From Aquila chrysaetos chrysaetos (lineage: Eukaryota; Chordata; Aves; Accipitriformes; Accipitridae), in NCBI RefSeq assembly GCF_900496995.4, contig NC_044004.1, positions 186,001-250,000 of the forward strand: a stretch of 64,000 nucleotides of DNA. The letters are read 5' to 3'. Below the pieces are notes generated by a model, which saw only the letters and a list, made by a program, of their open reading frames with translations, did not search any database and had not been told where the DNA came from. The position numbers were made by a program, and so were the translations under genes. Positions within the stretch are counted from its first letter, which is position 1. Every line of letters begins with the position of its first letter. Shown here in pieces: positions 1-11,800 of this stretch.

Positions 1-337
1 CACTCCCTTCATCCTGGCTGACACATCAGACGTAGCCCCATGGCTCTCTGCGCCCATCTTTCCCTACCGCTGGCTCTCTGCCCATCGGTCTGTCCCGCCT
101 GTCTGTCCATCTGTCCAGACATCCAGCCACCTCCTGACTTCAGAGCTCCATTCCTCCCAGCCCCGCAGCCCCCCCAAGCCGTGCTGCTCTCCAGACGGGG
201 CTCCTGGCTTGGGCCGTGCCGGGGAAGCGGTGCCGGGGTGTCCCGAGAGCAGGAGGCAGGCGAGGGCTCCGTCCTGCGGCTCCCAAAGGTCTCAGTGCCA
301 AGAAGAAACCATCCGTGGAGGACTCAAAAGCATGGGC

Positions 338-581
338 AGATCATTGGGATCACTGGGGACATTGGGATCGTTCAGATCATTGGGATCGTTGAGATAATTG
401 AGATCATTGGGATCATTGAGATCATTGGGATCATTGAGATAACTGAGATCATTGGGATCATTGAGATCATTGGGATCATTGAGATAACTGAGATCATTGG
501 GATCATTGAGATCATTGGGATCATTGAGATAACTGAGATCATTGGGATCATTGCTATCATGGAGATCATTGGGATCATCAT
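338..581. repeat. Tandem repeat of 45-bp units built from GATCATTGG/GATCATTGA
   Basis: A short motif, GATCATTGGGATCATTGA, is repeated. The marker GAGATAA(C/T)TG recurs at 391, 436, 481 and 526, exactly 45 bp apart, so there is a higher-order unit of 45 bp with about four copies and degenerate flanks. Because 45 is a multiple of three, both strands show open frames rich in Ile or in Asn/Asp-Pro. These are repeat artefacts and not proteins. Confidence 0.9.
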
Positions 582-3500
582 GCATCAAGCTCAAGAAGCC
601 CCTGACCTGCAGATCACTGCAGGCTGGGGGGGTGGTCTTACTAAAAACCTGCAAAGGTATATAAAATTAAGGTATACCAAATTAACACAGTACATGTAAA
701 TTGGATCCCAAAGGGATTATCTAGCAGGTCCTAAACTGTCATGGGGAGTGGAGGCTCCGTGCTGCTGGAGTCGTACTGGGGGAAACCTTGGTATCGTTGC
801 TGGGACAGTCCCCGGGGGGCACGAAGCTGCGGGAGCCCAGCTGAGGGACAGGACCACGGGCAGGACTGCCTGCGAGCGGGATGTGATCAAAGGACGGGCA
901 TGGGAAGCCCCATGGCTGGGAACGGGCATCGGACAGGGATGCGGTGGCCTGGAGCAGGATGGGACGGATGGTCGGCTGCGAGTGACAGGCTGACACTGAC
1001 AGGGGATGCACGGGTGGGAGCAGAGGGGCCACCGCGGCAGCACCGTCCTGTGCCAGCGCCGGCTCTGCCGCGGGGACATCGAAACACCGAAGAGGGCAGG
1101 AGGGCGAATGCTGAAGTGGCAACGAGGAGCTGAGCTCTCTGCGTGGAGCCCGAGTCCCTGCCGGGGGCTCAGGTCTCTGAAGCGGAGATGAAGTTGCTGG
1201 GCTTTTGCTGTTCTCCCTGGGCTGGGCAGCCCAGACACCCCGGTGATGGGCTCTGCAGGGTGAGTGCAGCCTGAGGGCCACGCTCCACGTTTGCCTCCCT
1301 GGACCGTCCCCTGGGAGGGTGTTAGGGGACTCCTCCTCACAGACGTGGAAAAGGGCTGGGGTGCCGGGGGTGCCTGTGATGTACTGGTTGTCTGTCCGTC
1401 CCCCCACACACCTATCGCTGCACTTGCGCATCTGTCCATCTCCCAACGCACTATACCTGTGCATCCCTCCTGCCCGCACACACGCAGAGATTTATCTACC
1501 TATCTGTTGCCTGCTCCCTCCCCTACTCCTCTTTCTGTAGCAGCGTCTGAGTCACCGATCCCAGTTTGGGAACTGGGAAGAGCCTGATGGTGCCTGGATA
1601 TGTGGTGGGCTGGGAGGGGGTTGAGCAGGCAGCTCCTGCAGGCAGGTCAGGCAGGAGCTGGGCGAAGTACGGAGCTAGGGCCAGCCGCTGTGGGTTCCTG
1701 AGCAGGCTGTGTGCACGTATGCATGCGTGCACATACACACGCATGGGCATGTACAGGCACGCACATACGTGCATGCACATGCTGCATCCTCCTTCCTGCG
1801 CCGGCTGGACAGAAAAAGCCACTTTCCAGGTCATGCAGGGCAGCAGGTGCCCAGCTGTACTGGGGCTGTACTGGGGCCATACTGGGGCTGTACGGGGGCT
1901 GGCGGGGGTCAAGGCGATGGGCTGGGTGGCCGGAGCAGGGAGGTCTCAGTCCCCCCCCCGGGAGCCCTGCCCTGCATCGCTGCGCTGGAGCCGGGGAAGC
2001 TTCTGGAGGGAGGGGAAGAGGAGGGGAAGAGAGGGGCGGAGGGGGCTACGCCTGTGTTTTCTTCCCTGGCGCCTCGTCAAGAGATGAGGTAGCGCTTTCC
2101 GGTAATTGAGGCAAGGCCCATGGAAATGCCTCGGTGAGACAGGAAGCCCGGGAGGAGAACGGAGAACTGGAGCTGGGAAGCGAGCACCGGTCCCTGGCCA
2201 GGATGCAAAGCCTGTGCTCTGCCAGGGGGGGGGAAAACAAAGGCCAGGCTGGTGTGTCCCCCATGCCGGCATCCCGTGCTGCTCCAGGGGCCGGCACCGG
2301 TGCCCCCTTCCCCGGGAGCTGGGGCAGGCGCCGGCCAGGCACAGCCCTATGGGCACGCGGGCAGCCTTGTCCCCTCCTGCCCAGTTCACCCAGTTTGCTC
2401 CTCCAAAGGCAGGCAGCATCTCCCAGGGCGAGCAAAGCAGAGAGGTGGTCCTTGCTGTGCCGAGACCTGCAGCGTGAGGAGGTCAACCTTCATCATCATC
2501 CTCATCACCTCCCATCGCCAGGCATCCCGGCGTGGGGCTGGGGGAGTGGGATGGAGAGGCGGGTGGCGGGGCCGGCGCAAACGGCGGCGAAGGAAGGTGC
2601 CATGAACCGGACCAAGATCAGCACAACCTTGACGCCAAGGGGATCCCACGGGGAAGGGGGTGCTGTCGCCCGCGGCCCCCCCTCCGCCCCTTCCCTGTGC
2701 CGGCACACCGGGAGCAAGGACGGAGCACACCCAGCCTGGGAAGGGCCAGCTCGCTTCCTTCTCACAGCACAGCCCCTGCCTGCAGCCAGCGGGAACGGCT
2801 CCGGCCAAGGGCAGAGCAGCCGGCGCTCGCAGGGGGCTGTGGTGATGACGGCCGGGCCGGGTGGGTACCAGCCAATTTACGAATTTTCCCATTGTTGGCC
2901 GTCCCACCCATCCCCGCTGTTCCTTGCAGAGCCCCGTTTGGGCTGTCCTGGGTCCCTCCGAGGTTCTGCCCTAGCCCGTGCCCCATCTCACCGTACTCTT
3001 GTACTGTGCTGAGATGGCCGAGTGCCGCCCCGGGGGGGGGGCTTTTCGGGTTGGTGGCACCTGCTCCAGCTTCCCACGGAAACCGCGGGTAGATGGAAAG
3101 CACCGAAGCGCAGGGGCCATCTGCGGTTGTTTTACACATGGTTTGGGACAGGCTGTCAGCAAACAGCTGTCAGCAAACAGCCCGTGCCTCGGTTTCCCCA
3201 CTGTCCCCATTGCCAGAGGTGTCGGGGAGGGCTGCGCCGAGCAGGGGGTGCAGACACCGAGCTCCCAGCAGCTGAGCCCCACAAAGCTGCCTGCGGCTGC
3301 TCCCCAAACACCCCTCCATGTCCTCTGGGGGCCATAGGGGCTGCTGACCCCCCTGCTGAGCGGGGCTTGGGGATGAGCCGGCTCGTGGCTCCGGCATTTT
3401 CCCGGGTGCCCAGACAGCCGTCAGCCAGCGTGCCGTCACCGTGCCTGCCCGCTGGGTCTGGTCCCAATGTGGCGACGTCCCGTCTGCCCCCCCCCCCCAA

Positions 3501-6500
3501 AGGACACCGGGAGCCCCACAGGCCCCGGGTGTTTGGTCTGAAGGAAATGATGGGGGGCTGCCGGCACAGCCGAGGTCAAATGCCCAGTGGAGTCCTGCCG
3601 ACCCGGGCGGACCCCCGCGTCCTCGTCCCAACCCTGGGGTCCCTGCCGTGACGGAGGAGAAGGAGGATGAGGATGCACGGGGAGGTGCGTTACACCCGCA
3701 CGCCGCCTGTCCCAGCCCCGAGCCCGCGCCAGCTGGGTGTCCGGAAAGCATTAGCCAGCCGGGCTGGTGCGTTAGCCACTAACGAAGAGAGGACGTGAGT
3801 GCTGGTCTGGGTGCGGAGGCAGGCACGCTGCACTCCCCTCCCCAGCTCCCCACGGCTCCTGCCACCAGTCAGCGAATATTTCCTGAACTGGGTCAGCTGG
3901 AGTTCTCCGGGAAAGGAAAATAAACCCAGCGAGAGGGCCCGAACGGGGGGCACAGGGCTGGGGGAGGACCTGTGCGGCAGCTCTCCCTTGGGGACCTCTG
4001 CACTGTCCCAGCTGGGGGGGGGTCAGGACTCCCGGGTCCCCTCCTGGTGCCCAGCTGTGCCCAGCTGTGCCCTTGCCTCCACCTCCATCATTCTCTAGTG
4101 ACAGTCCCCATCTAGGTGGCCCTAATTTGCTGGTAAAACCATCATGGACTGCGTGTTCGGACTGCCTGTCCCCTGGTCTCTGTGCTGGGCCCCCAGGGAC
4201 CCCCATCCGAGGCCCCCTTTCCTCTGTGGGCAGCGGGAGCCGGTGGCCGCAGGCATGTGGGGACGAAAGAGGCGGGATGGGGGCGGGCAGCAGCAGGGAG
4301 CTGCTATTTCCCTGGGATTTTTGCCACCCCTCAGGGCACCGCGGGCTTAAACCCAGAAAAATCCCGTCACGCAGTTGCATGTGTGACATTTCCCCCCCCC
4401 GTCCCCCCCCATCTCTGGGACCTGCGCAGAGCCGTAGGTCTCTGCTACGTAGGTCACCCCGCTACGGCATCGCCCCACTGCAGCATCACCTCGCCATGGG
4501 ATCGCCCCACCACGGCATCACCCCGCTACGGCATCACCCGTGCCGAGAGCCCGCCTGGCCGCTGCCTGGGTTTCCCAGCTCTCCGATGGGAGACCCCGTC
4601 CTCCACTAACCCACCCTGCAGGCGGGCGCTGTGCCGTGCCCCACGGCAGGGCTGGAAACCTGGGCAGAGCTGACGGCTGGGGCCGGCAGACCGGTGGCCG
4701 GAGGGGCTGCTCCGATTGCCGCGGCTCAGCCCAGCCCTGGCCTTATCCTGGAGCACCCATGGGTGCTGCTGAGGCTGCCCGGGGTGGTCGCCCGCCTTTC
4801 CCACCCTCTGCCTGGGGCAGGCAGGGCACAGCTGGGGCAGACCACAGGCACCCCGCACTCGTGGCTCCCTTTAAGCAGCGCTGCCGGGTGAGGCCAGAGG
4901 GATTTGGGCTGCTCCGAATTCCCCCAGGATCTCACACCCAGCTCCCGGCCGGCTGCCTGGGACCGGGGGCGGAGAAGCCCCTGCAGAGCTGCTTCCCCCC
5001 CACCCCCGGAATCCTCAGCTGCCCGGGATATCCCTGCTGGCCAGCCCCGGCTATTCCCTGGGAAGGGAAATGGAGGATTTGAAACAAAAATGGATCTTTC
5101 CACCCTCCTGCGTCCTGGGGACCCCGCAACCCTGCCCTGCTCAGCACGGCCCTGGCAGAGCGGTGGGAAGGGGGGGCTCCTGCGGTCCTCCAGCTACAGC
5201 TCCCGAGACTGATGTTTCAGGTCCTGATAACCGTGAGCAGTGAAAAAAAGATGAGCAAAATGCAAAATGATGTAGCAAAGTGGCTGCAGCCGGGAACAAG
5301 GGAGCTGAGCGGCGTAGGAAGGATCTTTAGCCTCTTCCCCGCAATCTCGGCCGCTGTTAGTAATGCGATGCAGGCGAGAGCCGTGTCAGGGACATCGCCT
5401 TGACAGCAGCCGTCCCTGAGAGCTTTTAAACACGTCCTTCACTTTGGGCTCAGCGTCCTGCCCCGTGCGTGGTGGGAGCGATGGCCAGGAGCGGGGCGAA
5501 AGCATCTCCTACCCCCACAGCAGCCGAACGTGGCCCCGCCGGTTCAGCTTCAAGCACTGGGGCTGGAGGGGGCTTTGGGGGGGGGAAAGGTGCCTGGATG
5601 GAGGGTCCCCATCTCTCCAGACAGCCCTGGGGATGGGCAGCATTGGGGCGAGGGTATCCTGCACGGGAAAACCGTGTCGTGGCATGATGCCTTAAAAATT
5701 TCTCGTGAAGCTGCTTTCTCTTAACTTTCCCTGCAAACATTTGGATTTTCAAGCCGATGTTTTACTGCCAGCAGTTTTGGCAGAAACTGCTTTTTCCCTG
5801 CCAGAAAACTGAAGAAAAACCCAAAATCAGAGTATTTCCATCCAAAGCTGTTGTTGTTCTTCACAAAACCTCGTGAACGGGAAAGCCGTTTCTTGCCTTG
5901 CAGCAGCTCTCCCGGCAGGCACCCCTCCGTCCCTCGGCCGCCGGCATCACCGGCAGCAGGATCTCCTGGTGCCGAGGGGCTCATCCCGCAAAGCCCGAGC
6001 AGCTCCTGGGGGTCCGGGTGGGCGGTGAGGGGACAGGAGGGAGGGACATCGCCACAGCCCCGGGGGAGATGGGTCCCACTTGCTCCCCAGGCAGCTGTGG
6101 CGGGGCCGGCTCGTTGTGGGATGGCTCCTGAAAAGCGATGCCTAATGCTAACATGGAGAGCCAAGAGTATTTTTCTTCTTAAAAAGGGGTGTAATGGAGG
6201 ATGAGGTGTGCAGGGACTTGTAAGGAAGGAGAGTTGTGGCCTCAGCCGTCAGGGATTGCTCCCTGCTCCGGGAGAGGAGGGCGGGAGCAGAGCTGATGCT
6301 CCCTCCATCATTTCTGATCCTTCCCAGCTGCTGCCTATTGGTGTCCCCCCTCCCCAGCCTTGTGCCCCCCCGGGACCGGTGCCGTCTGTCCCCCGCCGCA
6401 TTACAGCCCTTCAGGAGAGCAGCAGCTCCAGCGCTGACAGCGAGCAGGGCTCCATGTCTGCTGTGGACAAGAAAGATTTTAGCCCGGGACTAAAAGAAAG

Positions 6501-8494
6501 ATTTTAGCCCGGGTCTGCCACCGGGAAAATGCTTTCAGCACATCCCAGCATTGCCGTAGATAGGAGCGAGGGGGGCATTTTTTTCGTGCCAGGGGTGCCA
6601 GGCATCCTCTGGGCATGAGAAGGTGGCCCCAGGGTGTGGGAACCGCTGCCTGCGGCTGGAGGAGCTGGGGACCGATGGTTTGATCCTTGTCCTCATGGCT
6701 GGCTGTGCCCGGTGCTTGCCTCTGTGTCTTTTGTGGGGCTGCCAGCAAGACACTGAGCTGGCCTGGCTCCATGGCCAGGAAGGTAAAAGCAACCTCAGGA
6801 TCCTGGTTGGGATGGGGTGAGGGTGGCCAGGCACCTCCGAGGCTTTGCACTGTCCTGGGGGATGCTCGAGCATCCATGTGCTCTCATCTCATCTCATCTC
6901 ACCGTGCTCGAGCATCCCCCGTGGCCTGGGAGATGCTCGAGTGGTTGGGAAGAGGGAGGGGATGTGAGAGCTGAGCCGGACCTTGGCTGCCCGCCATGGG
7001 AGGCTGCAGCAGCATCGGCACAATCTGATTTCTTCCCTGTGGAGCTGATGGTCTCCCAGTAGCATCCCCAGGGGCTTGAAAGCTTCTGCCTCCACGGAGG
7101 AGCTCTGCAGCCTGCCCTTTGCCCAGTGCTGCAGCAAAGGGCTGCTGGGGGGGGTCCTCTCCCTGTCACCAGCCCTGTGTGCACACGTGCGCACAAATCC
7201 CGCGCCGTGGGGAGGCTCTGGGCTAGTCGGGACCTTGGCACGCTGGAGCTGGGCGAGGGTGGAGGCGTTTCCTTTGCGCACAGGCAGCACCCCCTGCATC
7301 CCATCCAGCCCCCCCCCAAGCTCAGAGGAGGCAGGTCCTGCCCGTGGGGACACAGCGAGGCCACAACTGACCCCACACCTCAGGGCATGAAGCTCCCAAG
7401 TCCCTTTGCCGGTCAGCACAGGACCAGTGCGCTATTTAGAAGCTGTTCTGCTGCTGCACAGCCTGGGGCTGGTGGGACCCAGCATCTTCCCGGGAGGGTT
7501 CCTGGGCCAGGATGCCCTCGGAGCAGCCCGGCTGCCTGTGGGACAGTGCTGCCGAGCCGGTCTCTGCCCGTGCGACACGTGCTGGCGGCAAGGATGGATC
7601 ATCGCCCTGAGCCAGGACGGGGTTGTCACGGCTTCAGGTCTGGGGTCTTTGGTCCCTCAGGGAGAGGGGAGCAGGTAGGCGCTGTGTTTAGGAAAAGCAA
7701 ACCCTCGGGTTCAGGCTGAGGTGGGCTTAGGGTCCGGTCTTGTCAGGACCCCCTCGGGTGGGCTGCAGCGGTGGCTGGGGTGGGAGCGATGCTGCAGGTA
7801 ACCTGCAACTCCCAAGGGCGTCCCTCACCTGGCCTCAGGGCTCGTGGCCCATCTCACCGGCACAGCCTGGGCTGGCTCCACCGCTGCCCGGCACCAGCGG
7901 GGACAAGCGACGGCTGCGGTGCAGCTCCCTGGCAGCGCAGCACGAGCATTGCCATGTCATATCACATTACATTGTACTTTATTGCTCATTGTGTCACAGG
8001 AATAATTTAAGTCGCTTTTCTCATCTGGGACTGCAGAAAACCCTGTCTGGCTCTTGAACTAATGAAGCGTCTGGGATCAGTGGCTCGAAATGCTTAAAAC
8101 ACTTCAGTCCAGCATTTCCTAAATTTAAAAGTCAGATTTGTGCATTTGAAATTGATTTTTCACTTGAAAGCTTATTTTGCTTCTACATATGTGAATGTTA
8201 AAATCTCCTGGAGATGTTGAACCCAACCCAGAACATTTCCTTCAAGTCAAGCAACAGCTCAGCCTGAAACTTCTGCTCTCACAAGCACAGAAACCAGCAG
8301 TACCTTCCAGGGCCATCCCAAGCCAGGGCTTTTTATTTTAGCTGCACACTTTGTGCACACCCGAACTTCACAGCATCCCCTCACCCCGGCAGGTCTCCCC
8401 TGCCCTGCCTGCACTGCCCCTCCGGCTGCTGCCCCCCGCCTCTGCCTGAGCCCCGCAGCCCCTTGTCCCCAGCTCTGCACCCCACCAGCAGCCC
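582..8494. other. GC-rich intergenic DNA, no gene recognised
   Basis: I found no conserved protein motif, tRNA or rRNA in this stretch. The open frames are short, overlap on all frames and are rich in Pro, Gly, Arg and Ala, as expected for random GC-rich sequence. Exceptions to the uniform composition are an alternating purine-pyrimidine patch at 1709-1792 and an AT-rich patch at about 7960-8280. Unrecognised exons of a neighbouring gene cannot be excluded. Confidence 0.5.
1709..1792. repeat. Alternating purine-pyrimidine (GT/GC/AT) patch
   Basis: The stretch is made mostly of gtgcac, gtatgc, atgcgtgc and cacgca steps, with near-perfect alternation of purine and pyrimidine on both strands. 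Such sequence is known to favour left-handed Z-DNA. No gene is associated with it. Confidence 0.5.
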
Positions 8495-8891
8495 CCATGC
8501 CATGCCATCCCACCTGATCCCATGCCATGCCATGCCATGCCATGCCATCCCATCCTATGCCACCTCATCCTATGCCATGCCATGCCATCCCAGCTCATCC
8601 CATGCCATGCCATGCCATCCCATCCTATGCCACCTCATCCTATGCCATGCCATGCCATCCCAGCTCATCCCATCCCATCCCATCCCATCCCAGCTCATCC
8701 CATCCCATCCCATGCCACTTCATCCTATGCCATGCCATGCCATCCCAGCTCATCCCATCCCATCCCATCCCATCCATCCCATCCCATCCCAGCTCATCCC
8801 ATCCCATCCCATCCCATGCCACTTCATCCTATGCCATGCCATGCCATCCCAGCTCATCCCATCCCATCCCATCCCATCCCATCCCATCCCA
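8495..8891. repeat. CCATG/CCATC pentamer satellite
   Basis: About 400 bp of CCATG and CCATC pentamers are broken by longer markers such as CACCTCATCC and CACTTCATCC at 8561, 8631, 8716 and 8820. The marker spacings are 70, 85 and 104 bp, so multi-pentamer blocks have been amplified. All three + frames and the minus strand are open because the array has no stop codons; none of them is a gene. Confidence 0.93.
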
Positions 8892-11800
8892 GGGACCCGT
8901 AAACCAGCCCCCTGGGTGAGGGCTCATCACCCCCCACCTCGTGTTGCCTGCTCTCTTCCCGCACTGTTGGGGTGAGGAAAAAACACCCCAGATATGGCGG
9001 GGGGGGGGGGGACACACCAGCGGGGCTGGGGCAGCCCCCAGGACAGGCCGCCACGCTGCAGACCCCCTTACCGGCTCACACCCCCTCCCGCCGCAGTCTC
9101 CCCCCTCCCCGACCCACCGGCTCTGCAGAGCCCAGCCCGCAGCCAGAGCCCGGGGGGAGCCCGGGGGGGAGCCCGGGGGCCTCGCACCTACCCCACTGCC
9201 AAAGAAAATATTTACCCAGCGCTGAAATGAGCCGGGCCGGGTTCCCAGGGCTGGGTGACCCTTGGCGGCCAGCCGGCGCTGGGGACTCGGAGTGGGGGGG
9301 ACGTCGGGAAGCCGGCTCTCGCTGCAAGCCTGAACCGGCTGCGTGGGAACGGAGGGAAAGAGTTCGATACCTGCCAGCCCCCTCGGCATCCCCCAGCACA
9401 TTCCAGATAGAGGGGATCCATATGTGCCCGGCTCTGCGGATGCCTGGGGTGTGCCGCTGCCGGGGGTGCCTGTGCTCGGGGCGATGTCGGGGGGCTTGGA
9501 GGGGTGGGGGGGTGCGCCCGGACCACCGCGCAGGCGGTCCCCAACATCTGTCTGACTCTGAGCGGGGTGAACAGGGGCCCGGGGGCTGCCCAACAACCCC
9601 CAGAGCAGCCCCTCTCCCTTCAGGCCGGCAGCCCTGGTCAGCACTCGGCCCCCCCCGGGCACCCCCCAGCTGGGACAGCGCTTCCCAGTCTCCCCTCTCA
9701 AAGAAAAATAGTCTCTGTTGACTCAGGTGCCAGCACTGAGCACGGTGACGCCGGGGCTTGGCCGCAGTTTTATAGCCTGTCTCCCAGTGGAGCGGCTATT
9801 TATTTTATTTGTCCTTTTCTTTCAGCCTTTCACCCCAGAAAGGTTAAGGCGAGGATTGGAGGCGGGGGGGGGCTGCAGGGAGATTCGGCCCCATCCTCCA
9901 GCGCCACCTCCTCTCCCGCCTGCTTCTTCCAGCTTCCAGCGCCAACAGAAAGCCAAAAGGCAAATTTCGGAGGGGGAAGCAGGGTTTTGCCCCAGTTCCC
10001 GCTGCGGAGCTGGCTTTGGGGTCCCCTCAGCCAGCGGGGACTGTGGCGAGTTTGAGGGGGGGGGGTCCCTGGGGTGGGTGCCTGGCACATCCCTGCCAGC
10101 CAGGATGGGATGGCTGATTTGTGCTCACTCTTCCCATCGGTGTTTTCCTCTCCTCTCCCTCCTGACAGCCCACACCTCAAATTCCTGGGATGCCCCCAGG
10201 CAGCCCCTTATCACTCTGGTATGCCGGCCAGCCCACATTCCTCCTGGCCAAGGAGCGAGCTGCCTCCCACTTTTCTCCCTTGGTTTTTGCCAAGTCCTGG
10301 CCCCTGTCCCTCCACCAGCTCTGGAAAGCGCGGCCAGGCTCACGGTGTGCCCAGAGCCATGCCAGCGGACGTCACGGGCTGGGGGGGAACCCCACGGGGC
10401 AAGGTGGGGAGAGCTTTTTCCCCCAGAAGATGCTTGTCCCAGGCTGCAGCGACGGCCACCGCTCCCTCCCTGGGCGCAGGGCACGGGTTTCGTTGGCACA
10501 TTGCGCACTTTCACTGATTTCCCTGATTTTTCTTCATTTGTTTCGGCTTCCCCAGAAGGTTCCCCTTTGCAGATGGCCACCACCCTGGGGTAATGTGTCT
10601 TGGGACCTGGAAAGAGGAACTGGATGGGGCTCTGCCCTGGATGCAGCCCACTGCCCACACGAAGGCTGGGGGCAGAGGGCTACGGAGGCAGGCAGCCCCT
10701 GCGTGCCTGGCACCCCGCGAGCGGCTGACCCAGCGGGGACAGCAAGCTCTGCTGCTGCCCGTGTCACCAATTTGGGGAAGCCCGCAGGTCCCTGCGGCTT
10801 GGCTGGCTGAGGGCAGCGAGGGTACAAGCTGTGAGCGGGTGTGGGGATGCTGAGCGGGCACGGGAGCTGCCAGCCAACACCTCGCTTCGGACGCGTCTGC
10901 CGAGCTCCTGAGCTTCTGCGGGGCTCGGGAAGCTGGGGGCGAGGTGGGCTGTTGGCCCTGAGGACGTGCCCGGAGGGTGGGCTGAGGGTCCGCAGGGTCT
11001 AACCCAGCCTGGCTGTTCTGGAGATGGGTGCGGGTTTCCCATGGCTCTTTGAAAGGGACTCGATAGGACCCATCGTCTCGGGCACTGGCAAGCCTCGGTG
11101 GGGTCCGTCCACCGTGCTTGGGGAGAGCTCTCCAGCTCTGCTCGCAAGCCGGACCTGACTCCATCTTTCCCGAGACCCCAGGGGAGAAGCCCGCTCCATC
11201 CTGGCAGGAGCAGGCTCCTCTCGGGCAGAGCTTGACGTGTTGTGGAGCTGGGCCGGCTTCTCTAGCCCGGACTTTGCACCTTTGGGATCGCACTGCTGCC
11301 CACCGCGGGGATGCATTTGCACCAGGGCTGCAAAGAGAGTCCCTGGAGAGCAAAGGGTGACATCCAGGCCTGGCAGCACCCAAATCTCGAGTGGGGACGG
11401 CAGCACCCAGCACCGTGCCGTGCAGGGGCACAGCGGAGACGGCGTCTGCTGCCGCAAAAGCGGTGCAGAGGGACCGAAAGGGAAGCGGAGGGTCAGGAAG
11501 CTGATGCAGAACAAGGGCTGGAGCTGGGTCAAGCTGCCTCAGGCTTTCCTGCCTCGGAGCCAGATGGCCGCTCTGGGTCTTTGCAGAAGCCCTGGCACCA
11601 GCCAGCCTGAGCCCAGATGCCATATGGCCGCGTTTGCCTAAGTCAGGGTTTCTTCACCCGGTGCTGTGTCAGGAAACGCAGCTCAGCTCCTTCCCAAACC
11701 GAGCTGGCAACGCACGGTGCCCCCGCCGCAGGGGGGGGGGTACGGGCTTGGCACAGCCCCCACTTACCGGCAACCCAGCTCCCTGCTCACCGATGGGACC

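Noticed and set aside
8463-8975. Open frames of 120-170 codons rich in Pro-Ser-His-Met
   Set aside because: They are translations of the CCATG/CCATC array, open in all three frames.
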